This document shows, one piece after another, positions 1-10,185 of a DNA stretch of 64,000 nt; position 1 is the first letter of the stretch, and each line of letters opens with the position of its first letter. The notes beneath the pieces were generated by a model, which was given only the letters and a program-made list of their open reading frames with translations, ran no database searches and had not been told where the DNA came from. The DNA is from Paludibacter sp963678465. Its GTDB lineage: Bacteria; Bacteroidota; Bacteroidia; Bacteroidales; Paludibacteraceae. The stretch lies in assembly GCA_963678465.1 (NCBI GenBank), contig OY782858.1:1550001-1614000 (forward strand), in the 5' to 3' direction. The translations under genes were made by a program, and so were the position numbers.

Positions 1-227
1 TTCAGTCCCAAATTGCTTCCCTTGCCCCATACCTGACGTATTTCATTTTCGGACATATGGCCGTAGCTAAACTGAGGACTATTTACAAAACCTCCGTAAC
101 CACTTACTTTCTGATAAGTTATTTCTTTGTTTACCCGAAGGGATGCATCCCGGGTTGTAGCGTTTGCAAAACCAATTACAGCTATCAGTGTTGTTATAAT
201 CGAAATTTTTCGAAGGGTATTATTCAT
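1..227 (-). CDS. GH30-family xylanase/glycosidase, N-terminal part only
   Basis: The reading frame opens at the ATG whose complement is 225-227 and runs off the left window edge, so only about 75 residues are visible. A signal peptide (MNNTLRKISIITTLIAVIGF) is followed by YQKVSGYGGF, then SPQFSYGHMSENEIRQVWG. The 'GxGGF...MSxxEIxxxWG' opening strand/helix is typical of secreted Bacteroidota GH30 enzymes, which cut glucuronoarabinoxylan or related beta-glycans. The catalytic glutamates lie outside the window. It is the last visible member of the long minus-strand xylan cluster, 77 bp downstream of the CE6-like gene. Family assignment rests on the N-terminus alone, and the substrate is inferred from neighbours. 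Confidence 0.6.
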   Translation of the reverse strand, partial: MNNTLRKISIITTLIAVIGFANATTRDASLRVNKEITYQKVSGYGGFVNSPQFSYGHMSENEIRQVWGKGSNLGL

Positions 228-304
228 GATTTTTTTATATGGAACAATCTGTTCCGCGATTAAAGGTTATTATTGAAGATAAGGACTGATATTCGACAGA
301 AAAG

Positions 305-1147
305 CTATTTTACTTTCAAAATAGAAAGCATTTGCGCAGCGTAGCGCTTGCCCAATTCGCGATAACCTTCGGCTGTAAAATGCAAATGATCAGGCGCTCC
401 GGGGCATCCGGCAGAAGGAATAACATAAGCATTGGGTATAACCTGAGGTAAAGTGGCTATGATAGCATTCATGCTTGCACATGCTCCTTTTTGGTCAGCG
501 TTCACTAATTCACCGGCCAAAAGCGGTACTTTTTTAGGATTTAATTTTAGGTCTTTCATCAGATTATCGTACACCAACTTCACTTTTTTAGTCCAAAGTG
601 TATCGTTGGTATTCGATTCGCCCTGATGCAGCAGTATACCTTTGATAACTCCTGTTTTTTGAGCCACTTTGGCCATCTCAACTAAACGCGAATACGGATT
701 TCCATCGTACTGGTTTATCATCCCTATCATCCACGATGGCGCTGTAGCCACATAGGATTGATAATTACTTTTGTCGAAAAGTTCAATTTTGCAACCACCA
801 ATGGCCACATTAATCACACCTACTTTTACTTTTTCGGGCAGGTTAGCCACCAATGTCCGTCCAAAATAATCGGCAGGAGTCAAACCCGTATTGCAGCGAC
901 ACAAAGGCGGAACAGCAGTGTACCAGTTGCCTTTGGTGCGTCCTTTTTTATCGCAATCCACAGTCGACAAAACCCTGAAACGCGGATCGATATTTACCGT
1001 ATCCTGAGCCTGAATACGGGCATTACCTTCCATGTTCGATTGTCCCAAACAGAGGTAAATATGAAAATTTTTGTCCTGAGAAGAAACTTTTGTCGCCGAA
1101 AAAATCAGGCCTGCAAAAACGAGTAAAAGAGCAATTTTTGTTTTCAT
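305..1147 (-). CDS. CE6-like secreted acetyl(xylan) esterase (SGNH/SASA fold)
   Basis: 280 residues with a signal peptide (residues 1-24) and a single sialate-O-acetylesterase-like SGNH domain. The nucleophile block is LCLGQSNMEG with Ser37. The HQGES motif lies near 174-178 and the C-terminal DHLHFTAEGY block supplies Asp253/His256. This arrangement is that of carbohydrate esterase family 6, whose members remove acetyl groups from xylan. The protein would act in the periplasm or at the surface. It lies between the GH30 fragment and a type-B carboxylesterase, all on the minus strand, consistent with deacetylation of xylan for the neighbouring hydrolases. The 184-bp gap upstream (1148-1331) could hold a promoter, but I see no clear box. 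Confidence 0.8.
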   Translation of the reverse strand: MKTKIALLLVFAGLIFSATKVSSQDKNFHIYLCLGQSNMEGNARIQAQDTVNIDPRFRVLSTVDCDKKGRTKGNWYTAVPPLCRCNTGLTPADYFGRTLVANLPEKVKVGVINVAIGGCKIELFDKSNYQSYVATAPSWMIGMINQYDGNPYSRLVEMAKVAQKTGVIKGILLHQGESNTNDTLWTKKVKLVYDNLMKDLKLNPKKVPLLAGELVNADQKGACASMNAIIATLPQVIPNAYVIPSAGCPGAPDHLHFTAEGYRELGKRYAAQMLSILKVK

Positions 1148-1331
1148 TGTATAGTATTAAAAGTATTGACAAGTTACACAAAAAATGGGGATGGATATTC
1201 AATATTCTGACGATTATCCACCCTCCATTTTGTTCACTAAAAACAGGAAATAAAGTTCCTGCTTTTATATAAATAATTGTTCTGTTTTTAAGTAAAAATG
1301 TTGTAAAAACAGATAGAATTTAAGTGTACAC

Positions 1332-2894
1332 TTACTTCGCCCAGGCTTGTCCATCGGGTGATCGGCGCCATTTAAAGTAAGTATCCAATACCTTTAATGA
1401 CTCAAAACTTGGAACAGGGCCTGTCTGCGGACTTTGTTTAAAGTACATGAGAACAGGATTTTTATCGGAATAGGCAGGCCATCCGGGCAAGCCGTTTCCG
1501 TTGGGCGTTCCGTATTTGGTGAAATTTGTCCAATAAGTAGCCATGGCATCCGAAATTTCCAGATCACTTTTCGTTGTCTGAGGATTGGAAGCATCGAGGT
1601 TATTAAAAACATAGGCCACTTCCTGTCCATGTGGAGACCCTGAATCGTACTTAGGCGAATCACTCGGATACTCGGGATGTTGATCGAAGTAATAGAAATA
1701 AACTTTCGATTTTCCTGTTCGAGACTGCAGATTGGCCCAAGCCCAGGTTTGCCATCCAAAAGCAGCATCACGCGCTAAATCCCGGGCTGTTTTCGGCACT
1801 GAATTTTCGCCTACAGGATATGCTTTTAGCAGCGCATCAGCGAATTTTCCATAGCGGACTCTTACCCCTTTTTCGTAATCGGCAGGAGTTCGGGGCGGAG
1901 AAAAACTTGCACCTTCATCGGAATTGTAGCCTATTAAAACCGCCACATCGTTATATTTTCCGGCTTCATACAATTTATACTGATCGTCGGGTATCACCAC
2001 GCCATCGGTAATAGGCCATCCTCCACCCATTCCAAATCCTGATGGGACTTTATCGGAAGGCAGTTTTCGTAAATCGGCTATTGAAGTTGCTCCGGCTTTT
2101 TGCACATAAGCCACTCCATCCGCTTCTGCCTGTTTCAGCGTTTTCATATTTTCGCCGGGATAAGTGGTGGCACGCGTAGGTCCAAATGAGCCTCCGCTCT
2201 GCGAAACAGCTCCACGAAACAATCCTTTTGCCAATGGAGATGCACATAACATGCTTACCGAAATACCACCGGCCGATTCTCCGAAAATGGTCACCTTGCC
2301 GGGATCGCCACCAAAAGCCGCAATGTTTTTCTGAATCCACTGTAGGGCAGCAATCTGATCGAGAATACCGTAGTTTCCCGAAACACCATCGGAATTTTCG
2401 GTACTCAACTCAGGATGCGCCAAAAAGCCAAGCTGACCTACGCGATAAGCTATACTAACAAGAATAACTCCCTTTTTGGCAAGTTTTTCGCCATTGTATC
2501 CGGCTTCGGAGGTAGAGCCAAAACTAAAACCGCCACCATAAATCCACACCAATACGGGCAATTTTTCCCCGGCCGACTTAGCCGGCGACCAAATATTGAG
2601 GTACAAACAATCTTCACTTTTTCCTGAAGGAGGATTGCCACCCTGCATAGGTGCCGGAGCAAATTTCACTGTTTGTTTCACTCCGTCCCATTTTAGCGGA
2701 GGCTGTGGAGCGCGCCACCTTAATTCGCCTACAGGGGGAGCTGCGAAAGGAACTCCTTTGTACACTGTCAACCCATTTTCAAAAATTCCCTGAACTAAAC
2801 CCTCGCTTACTTTTACCGGCGATGGTTGTTGTGCAAAACCCATTGCAGAACAAATTACAATGCATGCTGCGATTAAAAAATTTGATTTTTTCAT
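1332..2894 (-). CDS. Type-B carboxylesterase (para-nitrobenzyl/cholinesterase-like), secreted
   Basis: 520 residues with a signal peptide ending near AFA/Q at about 21. The full carboxylesterase type-B fold is present: EDCLYLNIW at 94-102, oxyanion loop YGGGF at about 119-123, nucleophile elbow FGESAGG with Ser207, acid Glu327 in GYNSDEG, and catalytic His422 in SPHGQE. Length is normal for the family. Such enzymes hydrolyse carboxylic esters. In a xylan cluster a feruloyl, acetyl or glucuronoyl ester substrate is plausible, but the family is too broad to name one. Only 10 bp separate it from the GH97 gene upstream, so co-transcription is likely. Confidence 0.85.
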   Translation of the reverse strand: MKKSNFLIAACIVICSAMGFAQQPSPVKVSEGLVQGIFENGLTVYKGVPFAAPPVGELRWRAPQPPLKWDGVKQTVKFAPAPMQGGNPPSGKSEDCLYLNIWSPAKSAGEKLPVLVWIYGGGFSFGSTSEAGYNGEKLAKKGVILVSIAYRVGQLGFLAHPELSTENSDGVSGNYGILDQIAALQWIQKNIAAFGGDPGKVTIFGESAGGISVSMLCASPLAKGLFRGAVSQSGGSFGPTRATTYPGENMKTLKQAEADGVAYVQKAGATSIADLRKLPSDKVPSGFGMGGGWPITDGVVIPDDQYKLYEAGKYNDVAVLIGYNSDEGASFSPPRTPADYEKGVRVRYGKFADALLKAYPVGENSVPKTARDLARDAAFGWQTWAWANLQSRTGKSKVYFYYFDQHPEYPSDSPKYDSGSPHGQEVAYVFNNLDASNPQTTKSDLEISDAMATYWTNFTKYGTPNGNGLPGWPAYSDKNPVLMYFKQSPQTGPVPSFESLKVLDTYFKWRRSPDGQAWAK

Positions 2895-2904
2895 AAATGA
2901 TTAT

Positions 2905-4833
2905 TTATTGAATTGGTTTCAGAACAGCTGCAAAACCACCTCTACGAAGCATTTTTACATCTATTGTCGATGTTTTATCAACCACCAGATATCGGATGAA
3001 AAATTCTTTGTCGTGCTTACCGTCTGCTATCAAAGTAAGTTGATATTTCACTCCTTCGGGCAAAAATCCGAAAGTTAGTTTCTTTGTTTTTTCCCGCATA
3101 TTATCAGCACTGATTCCTCCGATATACCATTCGTTGCCTTTTTGGCGGGCCATTACAATATCCTTTCCGGGAGTTCCTTCAAGCAGTTTTGTATCGGTCC
3201 AGGTGTTCGGCACTTCTCTCAGGAAGTTTTTAGGAACATCGGGCAGTTCGTAATAACCTGATGGACGATCAGCCATATGCTGAAGGGCTGACTCGAAGAC
3301 AACACTGAGCGCAAGTTCGTGTCCATAGGAAGTGATGTGCGGAAACTGCGAATTGGTAAAAGTTACCGGAGTGTAATCCATTGCACCCACTACATTTCGG
3401 GTAAAAGGCAAAATGGTATTGTGCTCGGGCGCAGTAGTTGTAAATTCCGGTCCATTGTTGTACCACTCAGCTCCACGCACGCCTTCGTAAGTCATTAGGT
3501 GCGGATAGGTACGCGCCCATCCACGGGGCACAAGGCAACCATGAAAATAAACAAGCATTTCAAATTTGGCTGCATCCTCTAATATATCGAGGTAATACGC
3601 TATCATGTCTTGTTTTTCGCTTTCGAAAAAATCAATTTTCACTCCCGCAACACCCAACTTTTTCAGTTTGGCAAACTCTTCCATTCTGTTTTCATGCGTC
3701 AGCATCCTGTCTTTGGGAGTAGACGAAACCCAGGTATGATTGCCACCTGAGTTGTACCACATCAATGGTTTCACCCCTAAAGAGTGAATGTATTTCAGTG
3801 CATCTTCCAGATTTCCACCATTGCCCATAGCGTCCCATTCCCAATCGAACAAAGTGTAAGGCCAGCCCATCGATGCAGCCAGATCGGCAAACTCACAAAC
3901 CGTTTTGTAATCCTTTGTTCCATGATTACTCGACCAGTAATTCCACGATACAATGCCCGGCTTTATCCAATCGGTGTTGGAAACAACAGAAGGAGAAGAA
4001 ACATCATCAACAAGCGTTGACTCCACAATATCGGCTAAACTTCCGATCATCACCACACGCCATGTGGATTTCCACGGGAGTGTGATGGTTGGTTTCGATT
4101 CACCAAGTCCTCTTCCGTTCCATTGATCGGGAAAAGTTGTTTTATACTTGTTCTTATCGGCTGTGTTCGATAATTTTGTACCGCAATAATTCCTGTTCAG
4201 ATCGGCTTCGTGGATCAGGTACCAGCAGGCATTGTCCTGTGTATTAAACAATGCCGGATAAGCCCAGTCCTGCTGAATACTTCCATCCTTCATTGATGTA
4301 TACAGCGCTTCGTTTGCCGGATTGAATTTCTCCAACCAGCGTTTTGTGCTATCAGGGATGGCATAAGTAGTCAGCTCATCGTTCATCACAAAAGAACCGG
4401 ATTTCTCCGGAAATTCGTATCTGAAGGCTATCCCGTCGTTATAAGCTCTGATAAACAGATTCATTTTAGCTTTGCCCGGATTTTCGAACGCAACTACCGT
4501 TTCATTGGCTGAGTTAGTACAATTAGTTCGTTTGCCATGTAATGCTGTATAGCTCTCATTTATCGATGTTACTTTGCTATTTTTCAAATATTTAAGCTCT
4601 TTCGAAAAATCCTGATCGGCACGGGAAAGTCCCAATATTATTTGCGGAATAGCTTCGGTGGTGACTCCGTTATTGATATAACTCACTTTTAGATACCACT
4701 CGCCGCTCTCTCCATTTTTTGTATTGAAAAGGCAGATATTTATCTTTTTGTCAGGAGAAACAACTGTTACTTTCTGAGAAAATAAATTGAAAGAACAAAA
4801 AAAAGCAAGAATTACTAAAACTCTAATTTTCAT
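2905..4833 (-). CDS. GH97 retaining alpha-glycosidase (alpha-galactosidase-like)
   Basis: 642 residues, signal peptide to about 20. The N-terminal beta-sandwich begins VTVVSPDKK. A (beta/alpha)8 barrel follows, with IVSWNYWSSNHG near 294-305 and GVKIDFF at 397-403, then YEGVRGAEWY near 449-458 and a C-terminal beta domain. GH97 contains inverting alpha-glucosidases (SusB type) and retaining alpha-galactosidases. The latter carry an Asp nucleophile in the VKIDFF strand, which is present here as Asp401, so I favour a retaining alpha-galactosidase. The start codon overlaps the stop of the GH3 gene upstream by four bases (ATGA), implying translational coupling. Confidence 0.85.
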   Translation of the reverse strand: MKIRVLVILAFFCSFNLFSQKVTVVSPDKKINICLFNTKNGESGEWYLKVSYINNGVTTEAIPQIILGLSRADQDFSKELKYLKNSKVTSINESYTALHGKRTNCTNSANETVVAFENPGKAKMNLFIRAYNDGIAFRYEFPEKSGSFVMNDELTTYAIPDSTKRWLEKFNPANEALYTSMKDGSIQQDWAYPALFNTQDNACWYLIHEADLNRNYCGTKLSNTADKNKYKTTFPDQWNGRGLGESKPTITLPWKSTWRVVMIGSLADIVESTLVDDVSSPSVVSNTDWIKPGIVSWNYWSSNHGTKDYKTVCEFADLAASMGWPYTLFDWEWDAMGNGGNLEDALKYIHSLGVKPLMWYNSGGNHTWVSSTPKDRMLTHENRMEEFAKLKKLGVAGVKIDFFESEKQDMIAYYLDILEDAAKFEMLVYFHGCLVPRGWARTYPHLMTYEGVRGAEWYNNGPEFTTTAPEHNTILPFTRNVVGAMDYTPVTFTNSQFPHITSYGHELALSVVFESALQHMADRPSGYYELPDVPKNFLREVPNTWTDTKLLEGTPGKDIVMARQKGNEWYIGGISADNMREKTKKLTFGFLPEGVKYQLTLIADGKHDKEFFIRYLVVDKTSTIDVKMLRRGGFAAVLKPIQ

Positions 4834-7424
4834 TTACTTACAGTTATTTTTATTGTTTTTAAATCTTTGCTGTCAGAGCTATTGCCATAATACACTTCGT
4901 ATTCGCCCGGAGTCACCATCATTTTGCGCTGACTCCAATCGTAGAATTCGAATGACGAAGCAGGAAGATCAATGGTTACATTAGCTTTCTCTCCAGCTTT
5001 CAGAGCGACACGTTGAAAGCCTTTGAGCGTTTTCAACGGGCCGTCCACATCGTTCACTTTGCGTACATACACCTGTACAATTTCTGTTCCCTGACGTTTG
5101 CCTGTATTGGAAACAGGTATCATTATCTTTACCGCTTCGTTGGCTTTTATGGTTGGCTGGCTAAGTGTAGCATTGCCAATAGCAAATTTGGTATAACTCA
5201 ATCCGTAACCGAAAGGAAACAAAGCATCATTCATATATCGGTATGTACGTCCTTTCATCGAATAATCTTCAAAATCTTTCAACTGGTCAGAACTTTTGTA
5301 GAAAGTGATAGGAAGTTTGCCAGCCGGATTATAATCGCCGAAAAGCACATCAGCCACCGCCTGTCCGCCCGATTCTCCGGCATACCACGCCTGCAGAATG
5401 GCATCGCAGGTTTCAGTTTCGGGAGTCAAAGCAATGGCAGAACCGGAGCAATTAACGAAGATCACTTTCTTACCGGCTTGCTTCAATGCTTTCAGGCAAT
5501 TGCGTTGTACAGCAGGAAGATCGATATTGGTGCGGTCGCCGCCTTTGAAACCCGGATAATTCACCGGCATTTCTTCGCCTTCCAGATTACCGGAAAGTCC
5601 ACCCACAAACACCACCGTTTCAATTCCTTTGAGTTTTTCAAGCAATTTGGTATAATCCACATCCATCTCTCTTCCAAAATCCAGTTCGATATTTGCCTGC
5701 CAGTCGTTCTTTTGAGCGTATTTGATCTCAATTTTATATTTTTTACCGGCTTCTACCTTTACTGGAATGCGCGAAGACAATGTACGCCAATTGTTGTAAG
5801 TCTGAATGGTTTTTCCGTCCACCATTAATTCAAAATAGCCTGTTGCTCCACCTTTGAACACCAATTCTTCCGACACTTTAGGCGTGAATTCAGCTTCGAA
5901 CAAAGCCGAAAAACCTTCAAGTTTCACACCCGATGCAAACTCGTGCTGACCGGCAGTCGTCATTTTTATTGGATTGGTAATCTGAACAGTCGTAACGGGA
6001 TTTCCGCTGAGGTCAGGATTGTTCCAATAAGTCACTTTGAACCCTTTTTTACCACCGAAAGAAAGCTGATCGAAAAAGCTTTGCGTTACCTTATCTTCCA
6101 CCAAATCGCAACCTTTGTCATATACAATTTTACTATCGGATATTTTTGTTTTAATACCATCCAAAATAGAAATAGTGCGTACTGGCGTTCCGTTGTAATT
6201 TCCCCAAAGCATGGGTTTGTCGTTGGCATTAGGGCCGATCACCGCAATTTTCTTTGCTGATTTGGAAAGGGGCAATATGTCTTTTTTATTCTGAAGAAGC
6301 GTCATGGTTTCGCGCGCCATGTCCAACGCCAACTGACGGTGTTCGGCATTATTGAGTACTGATGCGGGTATTTGCGCCCAGGGCACAATGGCATCATCAT
6401 CGAAATCGCCCAATTCGAAACGTCCTTTGAGCACACGCATCAGACTTTTGTCAATAGTTTCCTCTTTTATCAGGCCTTTTTTAACCCCTTCGGGCAATGT
6501 TTTATACGGATAATTTTCCCATACACATTCCACATCGGTTCCGGCCAATACTGCTTTGGAAGCAGCGTGCACTTCGGTGGACGATACTTTGTGCGAAGTG
6601 AAAAAGTCGGTTACAGCACCACAATCGGAAACCACAATGTATTTAAAACCCCAGTTGTCGCGCAGGATTTGTTGCAAAAGACGCGTGTTGCCACAGCAAG
6701 GTTCATCGTCCAAACGCTGATACGCACACATCACCTGACGCACATCGGCATCCTGCACCAGCGATTTAAAAGCCGGAAGATAAGTTTCCCACAATTCGCG
6801 CGGATCAACATTGTTCAGATTCAGTTCATGACGGCTCCATTCCGGTCCGGAGTGAACGGCATAATGTTTGGCACAGGCCAATAATTTACGATATTTGGCA
6901 TCATCGGGTCCCTGAAGACCTTTCACCACCTGTACGCCCATGCGCGAAGTAAGATATGGGTCTTCGCCGTAAGTTTCCTGCCCACGCCCCCAGCGAGGAT
7001 CGCGGAAAATATTGACATTGGGAGTCCACACCGAAAGGCTCAGAAATCGTTTGTTTTCGTTGCCGCGTTTCAGCCAAAGATTATATTTTGCACGCGCTTC
7101 ATCCGATACCGCATCGTAAATCCGATACAACAATTTGTCGTTGAACGAAGCAGCCATCCCAATCGGTTCAGGAAAAACAGTAACGCTATCGTTGTTGGCG
7201 AATCCATGAAGTGCTTCGCTCCACCAATTGAATTTTTTGATGCCCAAACGTGGTATAGCATCCGACTGATCGCACATCAACGTGGCTTTTTCTTCCAACG
7301 TTAATCTGGATATAAGATCTTTTGCCCGTTCATCCGAACTCAGATTCGGATTCTGATAGGGTAATTGACCCCATAATTGTGCCGAAATCAATAGACTTAC
7401 GACAAATAATAACTTGATTTTCAT
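4830..7424 (-). CDS. GH3 beta-xylosidase/beta-glucosidase with inserted PA14 domain
   Basis: 864 residues with a signal peptide to about 20. The GH3 N-terminal barrel contains WTPNVNIFRDPRWGRGQE (133-150), KHYAVHSGPE and the nucleophile strand VVSDCGA with Asp267. The second domain begins near 370. A PA14-type domain is inserted at roughly 455-605 (KVTYWNNPDLSG onward), and a fibronectin-III-like domain closes the protein. This architecture is common for Bacteroidota exo-beta-xylosidases and beta-glucosidases acting on oligosaccharides. The xylan setting favours xylosidase. It is coupled to the GH97 gene by an ATGA overlap and resembles the second GH3 at 24.7-27.3 kb throughout. Confidence 0.9.
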   Translation of the reverse strand: MKIKLLFVVSLLISAQLWGQLPYQNPNLSSDERAKDLISRLTLEEKATLMCDQSDAIPRLGIKKFNWWSEALHGFANNDSVTVFPEPIGMAASFNDKLLYRIYDAVSDEARAKYNLWLKRGNENKRFLSLSVWTPNVNIFRDPRWGRGQETYGEDPYLTSRMGVQVVKGLQGPDDAKYRKLLACAKHYAVHSGPEWSRHELNLNNVDPRELWETYLPAFKSLVQDADVRQVMCAYQRLDDEPCCGNTRLLQQILRDNWGFKYIVVSDCGAVTDFFTSHKVSSTEVHAASKAVLAGTDVECVWENYPYKTLPEGVKKGLIKEETIDKSLMRVLKGRFELGDFDDDAIVPWAQIPASVLNNAEHRQLALDMARETMTLLQNKKDILPLSKSAKKIAVIGPNANDKPMLWGNYNGTPVRTISILDGIKTKISDSKIVYDKGCDLVEDKVTQSFFDQLSFGGKKGFKVTYWNNPDLSGNPVTTVQITNPIKMTTAGQHEFASGVKLEGFSALFEAEFTPKVSEELVFKGGATGYFELMVDGKTIQTYNNWRTLSSRIPVKVEAGKKYKIEIKYAQKNDWQANIELDFGREMDVDYTKLLEKLKGIETVVFVGGLSGNLEGEEMPVNYPGFKGGDRTNIDLPAVQRNCLKALKQAGKKVIFVNCSGSAIALTPETETCDAILQAWYAGESGGQAVADVLFGDYNPAGKLPITFYKSSDQLKDFEDYSMKGRTYRYMNDALFPFGYGLSYTKFAIGNATLSQPTIKANEAVKIMIPVSNTGKRQGTEIVQVYVRKVNDVDGPLKTLKGFQRVALKAGEKANVTIDLPASSFEFYDWSQRKMMVTPGEYEVYYGNSSDSKDLKTIKITVSK

Positions 7425-7488
7425 ATATTTTTATTTTAAAGTATTATAATAAAATGTTGATCTGGTTTAATTTGTGATGCAACTACCA

Positions 7489-10107
7489 CTATTCATTTGC
7501 TTTAACCTGAATTTTCTTACCTTTATAAATAACTTTTGTTTTTAAGGTACTTGTTGCCATCCCCACTCCTTCTGATTCGTTTACAAACACGACATTAAAA
7601 ATCCGTTTCTGTAAACTGCCGTCAAAATCTCCCTGCTTGCTGGCAATCGTGAGCGTATTTTTCTTATCAATCCATTTGAATGAAATAATTGAATATTTAC
7701 CTTTCTCGTAATTGTAATTATCGCCCTCATCTTCATATAAATCGAATTCAGCATCAGCTCCTTTGTATATACGGATTTCGAGTGTATCTGATTTTTCAGC
7801 ACTGTGCTGAATAATTTTCCCCATAGGGATGATGGATCCTGCTTTTACAAAAAGAGGAATTCTATCCAATGGAGCATCCGCTTTTATTGTCTGTCCGCCC
7901 GAATAATGCTTTCCTGTCCAGAAATCGAACCAACCCGAAGTTTTTGGCAAATACACATTCCACTGATTGACATTGGGTTCGGTTACCGGAGCTGCTAGAA
8001 TTGATTTTCCAAACATATATTCGAATCTACTGCTGACAGCCACTTCATCGCAATTAAAATCCATCACCAAGGGGCGCATCATTGTTGAACCATTTTTGGT
8101 TACCTGCCAGGCTTCGGAATAAATATAAGGAAGCAACCGATAACGCAAATTCAGCATTTTACGCATATTGTCTTCCACTTTTTCACCATACTTCCAGGGT
8201 TCGGTTTCTGTTTGGTAACCATGCATACGAAAAATCGGATTAAACGCTCCCCATTGATACCAACGGGTGAGCAATTCGTGGTATTTTTCATCGGTATATT
8301 GGGAATGTCCCGGACGGAAAAAACCGCCGATATCAGTTGTCCAATAAGGAAATCCGGTAATCGTAAAATTCAGTCCCGCAACAATCTGATTTCTGAACAC
8401 ATCCCACGTATAGCCAATATCGCCCGACCAATTGATAACGCCATAACGTTGTTGTCCCGAAAAAGCCGAACGGGTAAGTATGCAAACACGTTTATCAGTC
8501 GACGTTTCGCGCTGTCCTTCGTAAACCGCCTGACTCACCATTAAAGGATAAGTCAAACGGAAAAAGTCGCCGGCGCCAATGTAGGTCTTTTCGCCTTTCA
8601 GTGCATCGTTCTCAGGTTCAACGGCATCCATCCACCATGAGTCAACACCATAATCGAACATATTCACTTTGAGCGTATTCCAGTATTCTTTCCGGGTTTC
8701 CGGATTGAAATAATCCAACCATTTGGTATTGGGAACAAAGCGATTTTTTGCTACATACTCCTTCCCTATTGTTGAATTTTTATCAGGATTTGACCAAATG
8801 GAGATATTAAAATGCGCATTTAAATCGTGTAATTCTTTTATAAAACCGGCAGGATTTGGGTAATTCTTTTCATCAAATTGCGGAACACCCCAACCACGGC
8901 TGCCCCAGTATTGCCAATCCTGCACTATAACATCCAGCGGAAGGTTTCTTTTGCGGAACTCTTTAACTGTTTCCACTAAATGTGTACCCGAAGTGTAACG
9001 TTCGCGGCATTGCCAGTATCCATAGGCCCATTTTGGAAACATAGGCGCATTGCAGGTTAGATTGCGGTAAGTGGCAATCACATTATCGGCTGATGGCCCG
9101 TAAAACACTACATAATCGAGCGCTTTTGCAACAGGCGAACGAAAAGTAGTTGTGTTGCTGCTCTGTCGCCACGACAATGCAGGCGTATTGTCCGATTTAC
9201 AAAGCACCTGCACCTGATGCTCACCAGCTTTGAGGTATACCAATGTTCCTGAAGTTGGTGGAAGCCACATATTGGTCTGATCTATAACAGGTTTTCCGTC
9301 AACAACAACAAAATGACGATTCCCCATACTCCCTAAATCCAAAAATATTGAATACTCGCCGTCCTCAGGTACATTGAATTTCCCAAGGTACAAAGATTGG
9401 TTTTGAGATACTTTCTGAGTACCTGAAGTAGTTGTAACTTCTGCCATTTGGTTGTTTCCCGCGGAGGACTGATCTTGCTTTTCGAGCCCAATTAAGTGGT
9501 CAGTCGGATTAAAATCGGTAAGTCCGTACTGATGCCAAAGCAAACCATAACCTTTGCTTGAATAGATAAAAGGAATTGCAATCTGCGAGTTCACCTGTGT
9601 CAACCGACGGGTAATGTTCTTCAAATTAAATTGTCCATCCTGAAATTGCCCCAGCCCGAAAATAGATTCGTCGGTGGGCGACTCGAAACTCTGCTCAACA
9701 ACAAAACAGGGTTCTCCCTGAATAGTATCGGGTACGAGCTTTCGGGCGCCTTCGTTTTCAGCCAGAAAAACCTTACCGGCATTGTCGGCATAAGTTAGTT
9801 TTCCAATGCTTTTGTCGATCAACACTGTGATTTTTGAGGTTTTTATTTCGAGTTTGGAAGAAGAATCAACCACCCGAAAACCGGGAGTTTTAGTTTCAGG
9901 AGTAAAGACAAACTCGGGTAAATTTCCTTCGGAAAACTTAAAAAACTTTATTCGAACAGCATTGTCAGCCAAAGGAATAACACTGAGTGTTCCATCCTGC
10001 AAAGTTACATTTACCTTACCGGACAGCTGCTGAAATCCTTTCACTACCTGCCCCTGACAAAATAAGGGGAAAAGAATGAACAGGAGTAAATAATTTTTTA
10101 ACTTCAT
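7489..10107 (-). CDS. GH31 alpha-xylosidase-like enzyme with PA14 insert
   Basis: 872 residues, signal peptide to about 20. N-terminal GH31 beta-sandwich; a PA14-like insert at about 222-325 (LYLGKFNVPEDGEYSIFLDL); catalytic barrel with VIVQDWQYWG (393-402), nucleophile Asp494 in WWMDAVEPE and acid/base Asp563 in NWSGDIG; C-terminal beta domains with YEDEGDNYNYE. A PA14 insert in the N-terminal domain is known from GH31 alpha-xylosidases acting on xyloglucan oligosaccharides, so that is the favoured activity. Alpha-glucosidase cannot be excluded. It sits in the minus-strand run between GH3 (64 bp downstream) and GH27 (78 bp upstream). Confidence 0.88.
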   Translation of the reverse strand: MKLKNYLLLFILFPLFCQGQVVKGFQQLSGKVNVTLQDGTLSVIPLADNAVRIKFFKFSEGNLPEFVFTPETKTPGFRVVDSSSKLEIKTSKITVLIDKSIGKLTYADNAGKVFLAENEGARKLVPDTIQGEPCFVVEQSFESPTDESIFGLGQFQDGQFNLKNITRRLTQVNSQIAIPFIYSSKGYGLLWHQYGLTDFNPTDHLIGLEKQDQSSAGNNQMAEVTTTSGTQKVSQNQSLYLGKFNVPEDGEYSIFLDLGSMGNRHFVVVDGKPVIDQTNMWLPPTSGTLVYLKAGEHQVQVLCKSDNTPALSWRQSSNTTTFRSPVAKALDYVVFYGPSADNVIATYRNLTCNAPMFPKWAYGYWQCRERYTSGTHLVETVKEFRKRNLPLDVIVQDWQYWGSRGWGVPQFDEKNYPNPAGFIKELHDLNAHFNISIWSNPDKNSTIGKEYVAKNRFVPNTKWLDYFNPETRKEYWNTLKVNMFDYGVDSWWMDAVEPENDALKGEKTYIGAGDFFRLTYPLMVSQAVYEGQRETSTDKRVCILTRSAFSGQQRYGVINWSGDIGYTWDVFRNQIVAGLNFTITGFPYWTTDIGGFFRPGHSQYTDEKYHELLTRWYQWGAFNPIFRMHGYQTETEPWKYGEKVEDNMRKMLNLRYRLLPYIYSEAWQVTKNGSTMMRPLVMDFNCDEVAVSSRFEYMFGKSILAAPVTEPNVNQWNVYLPKTSGWFDFWTGKHYSGGQTIKADAPLDRIPLFVKAGSIIPMGKIIQHSAEKSDTLEIRIYKGADAEFDLYEDEGDNYNYEKGKYSIISFKWIDKKNTLTIASKQGDFDGSLQKRIFNVVFVNESEGVGMATSTLKTKVIYKGKKIQVKANE

Positions 10108-10185
10108 TGTAAATCTCTATTTAGTGTATTAATTACTGATTATTTAAAGCAGATGATTGAGCTATGGAATAAAAATATTATAATT

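Noticed and set aside
5013..5828. Plus-strand frame of 271 codons opposite the GH3 gene
   Set aside because: It lies wholly opposite a strong GH3 coding sequence, has no family motif, and similar antisense frames occur opposite many genes here.
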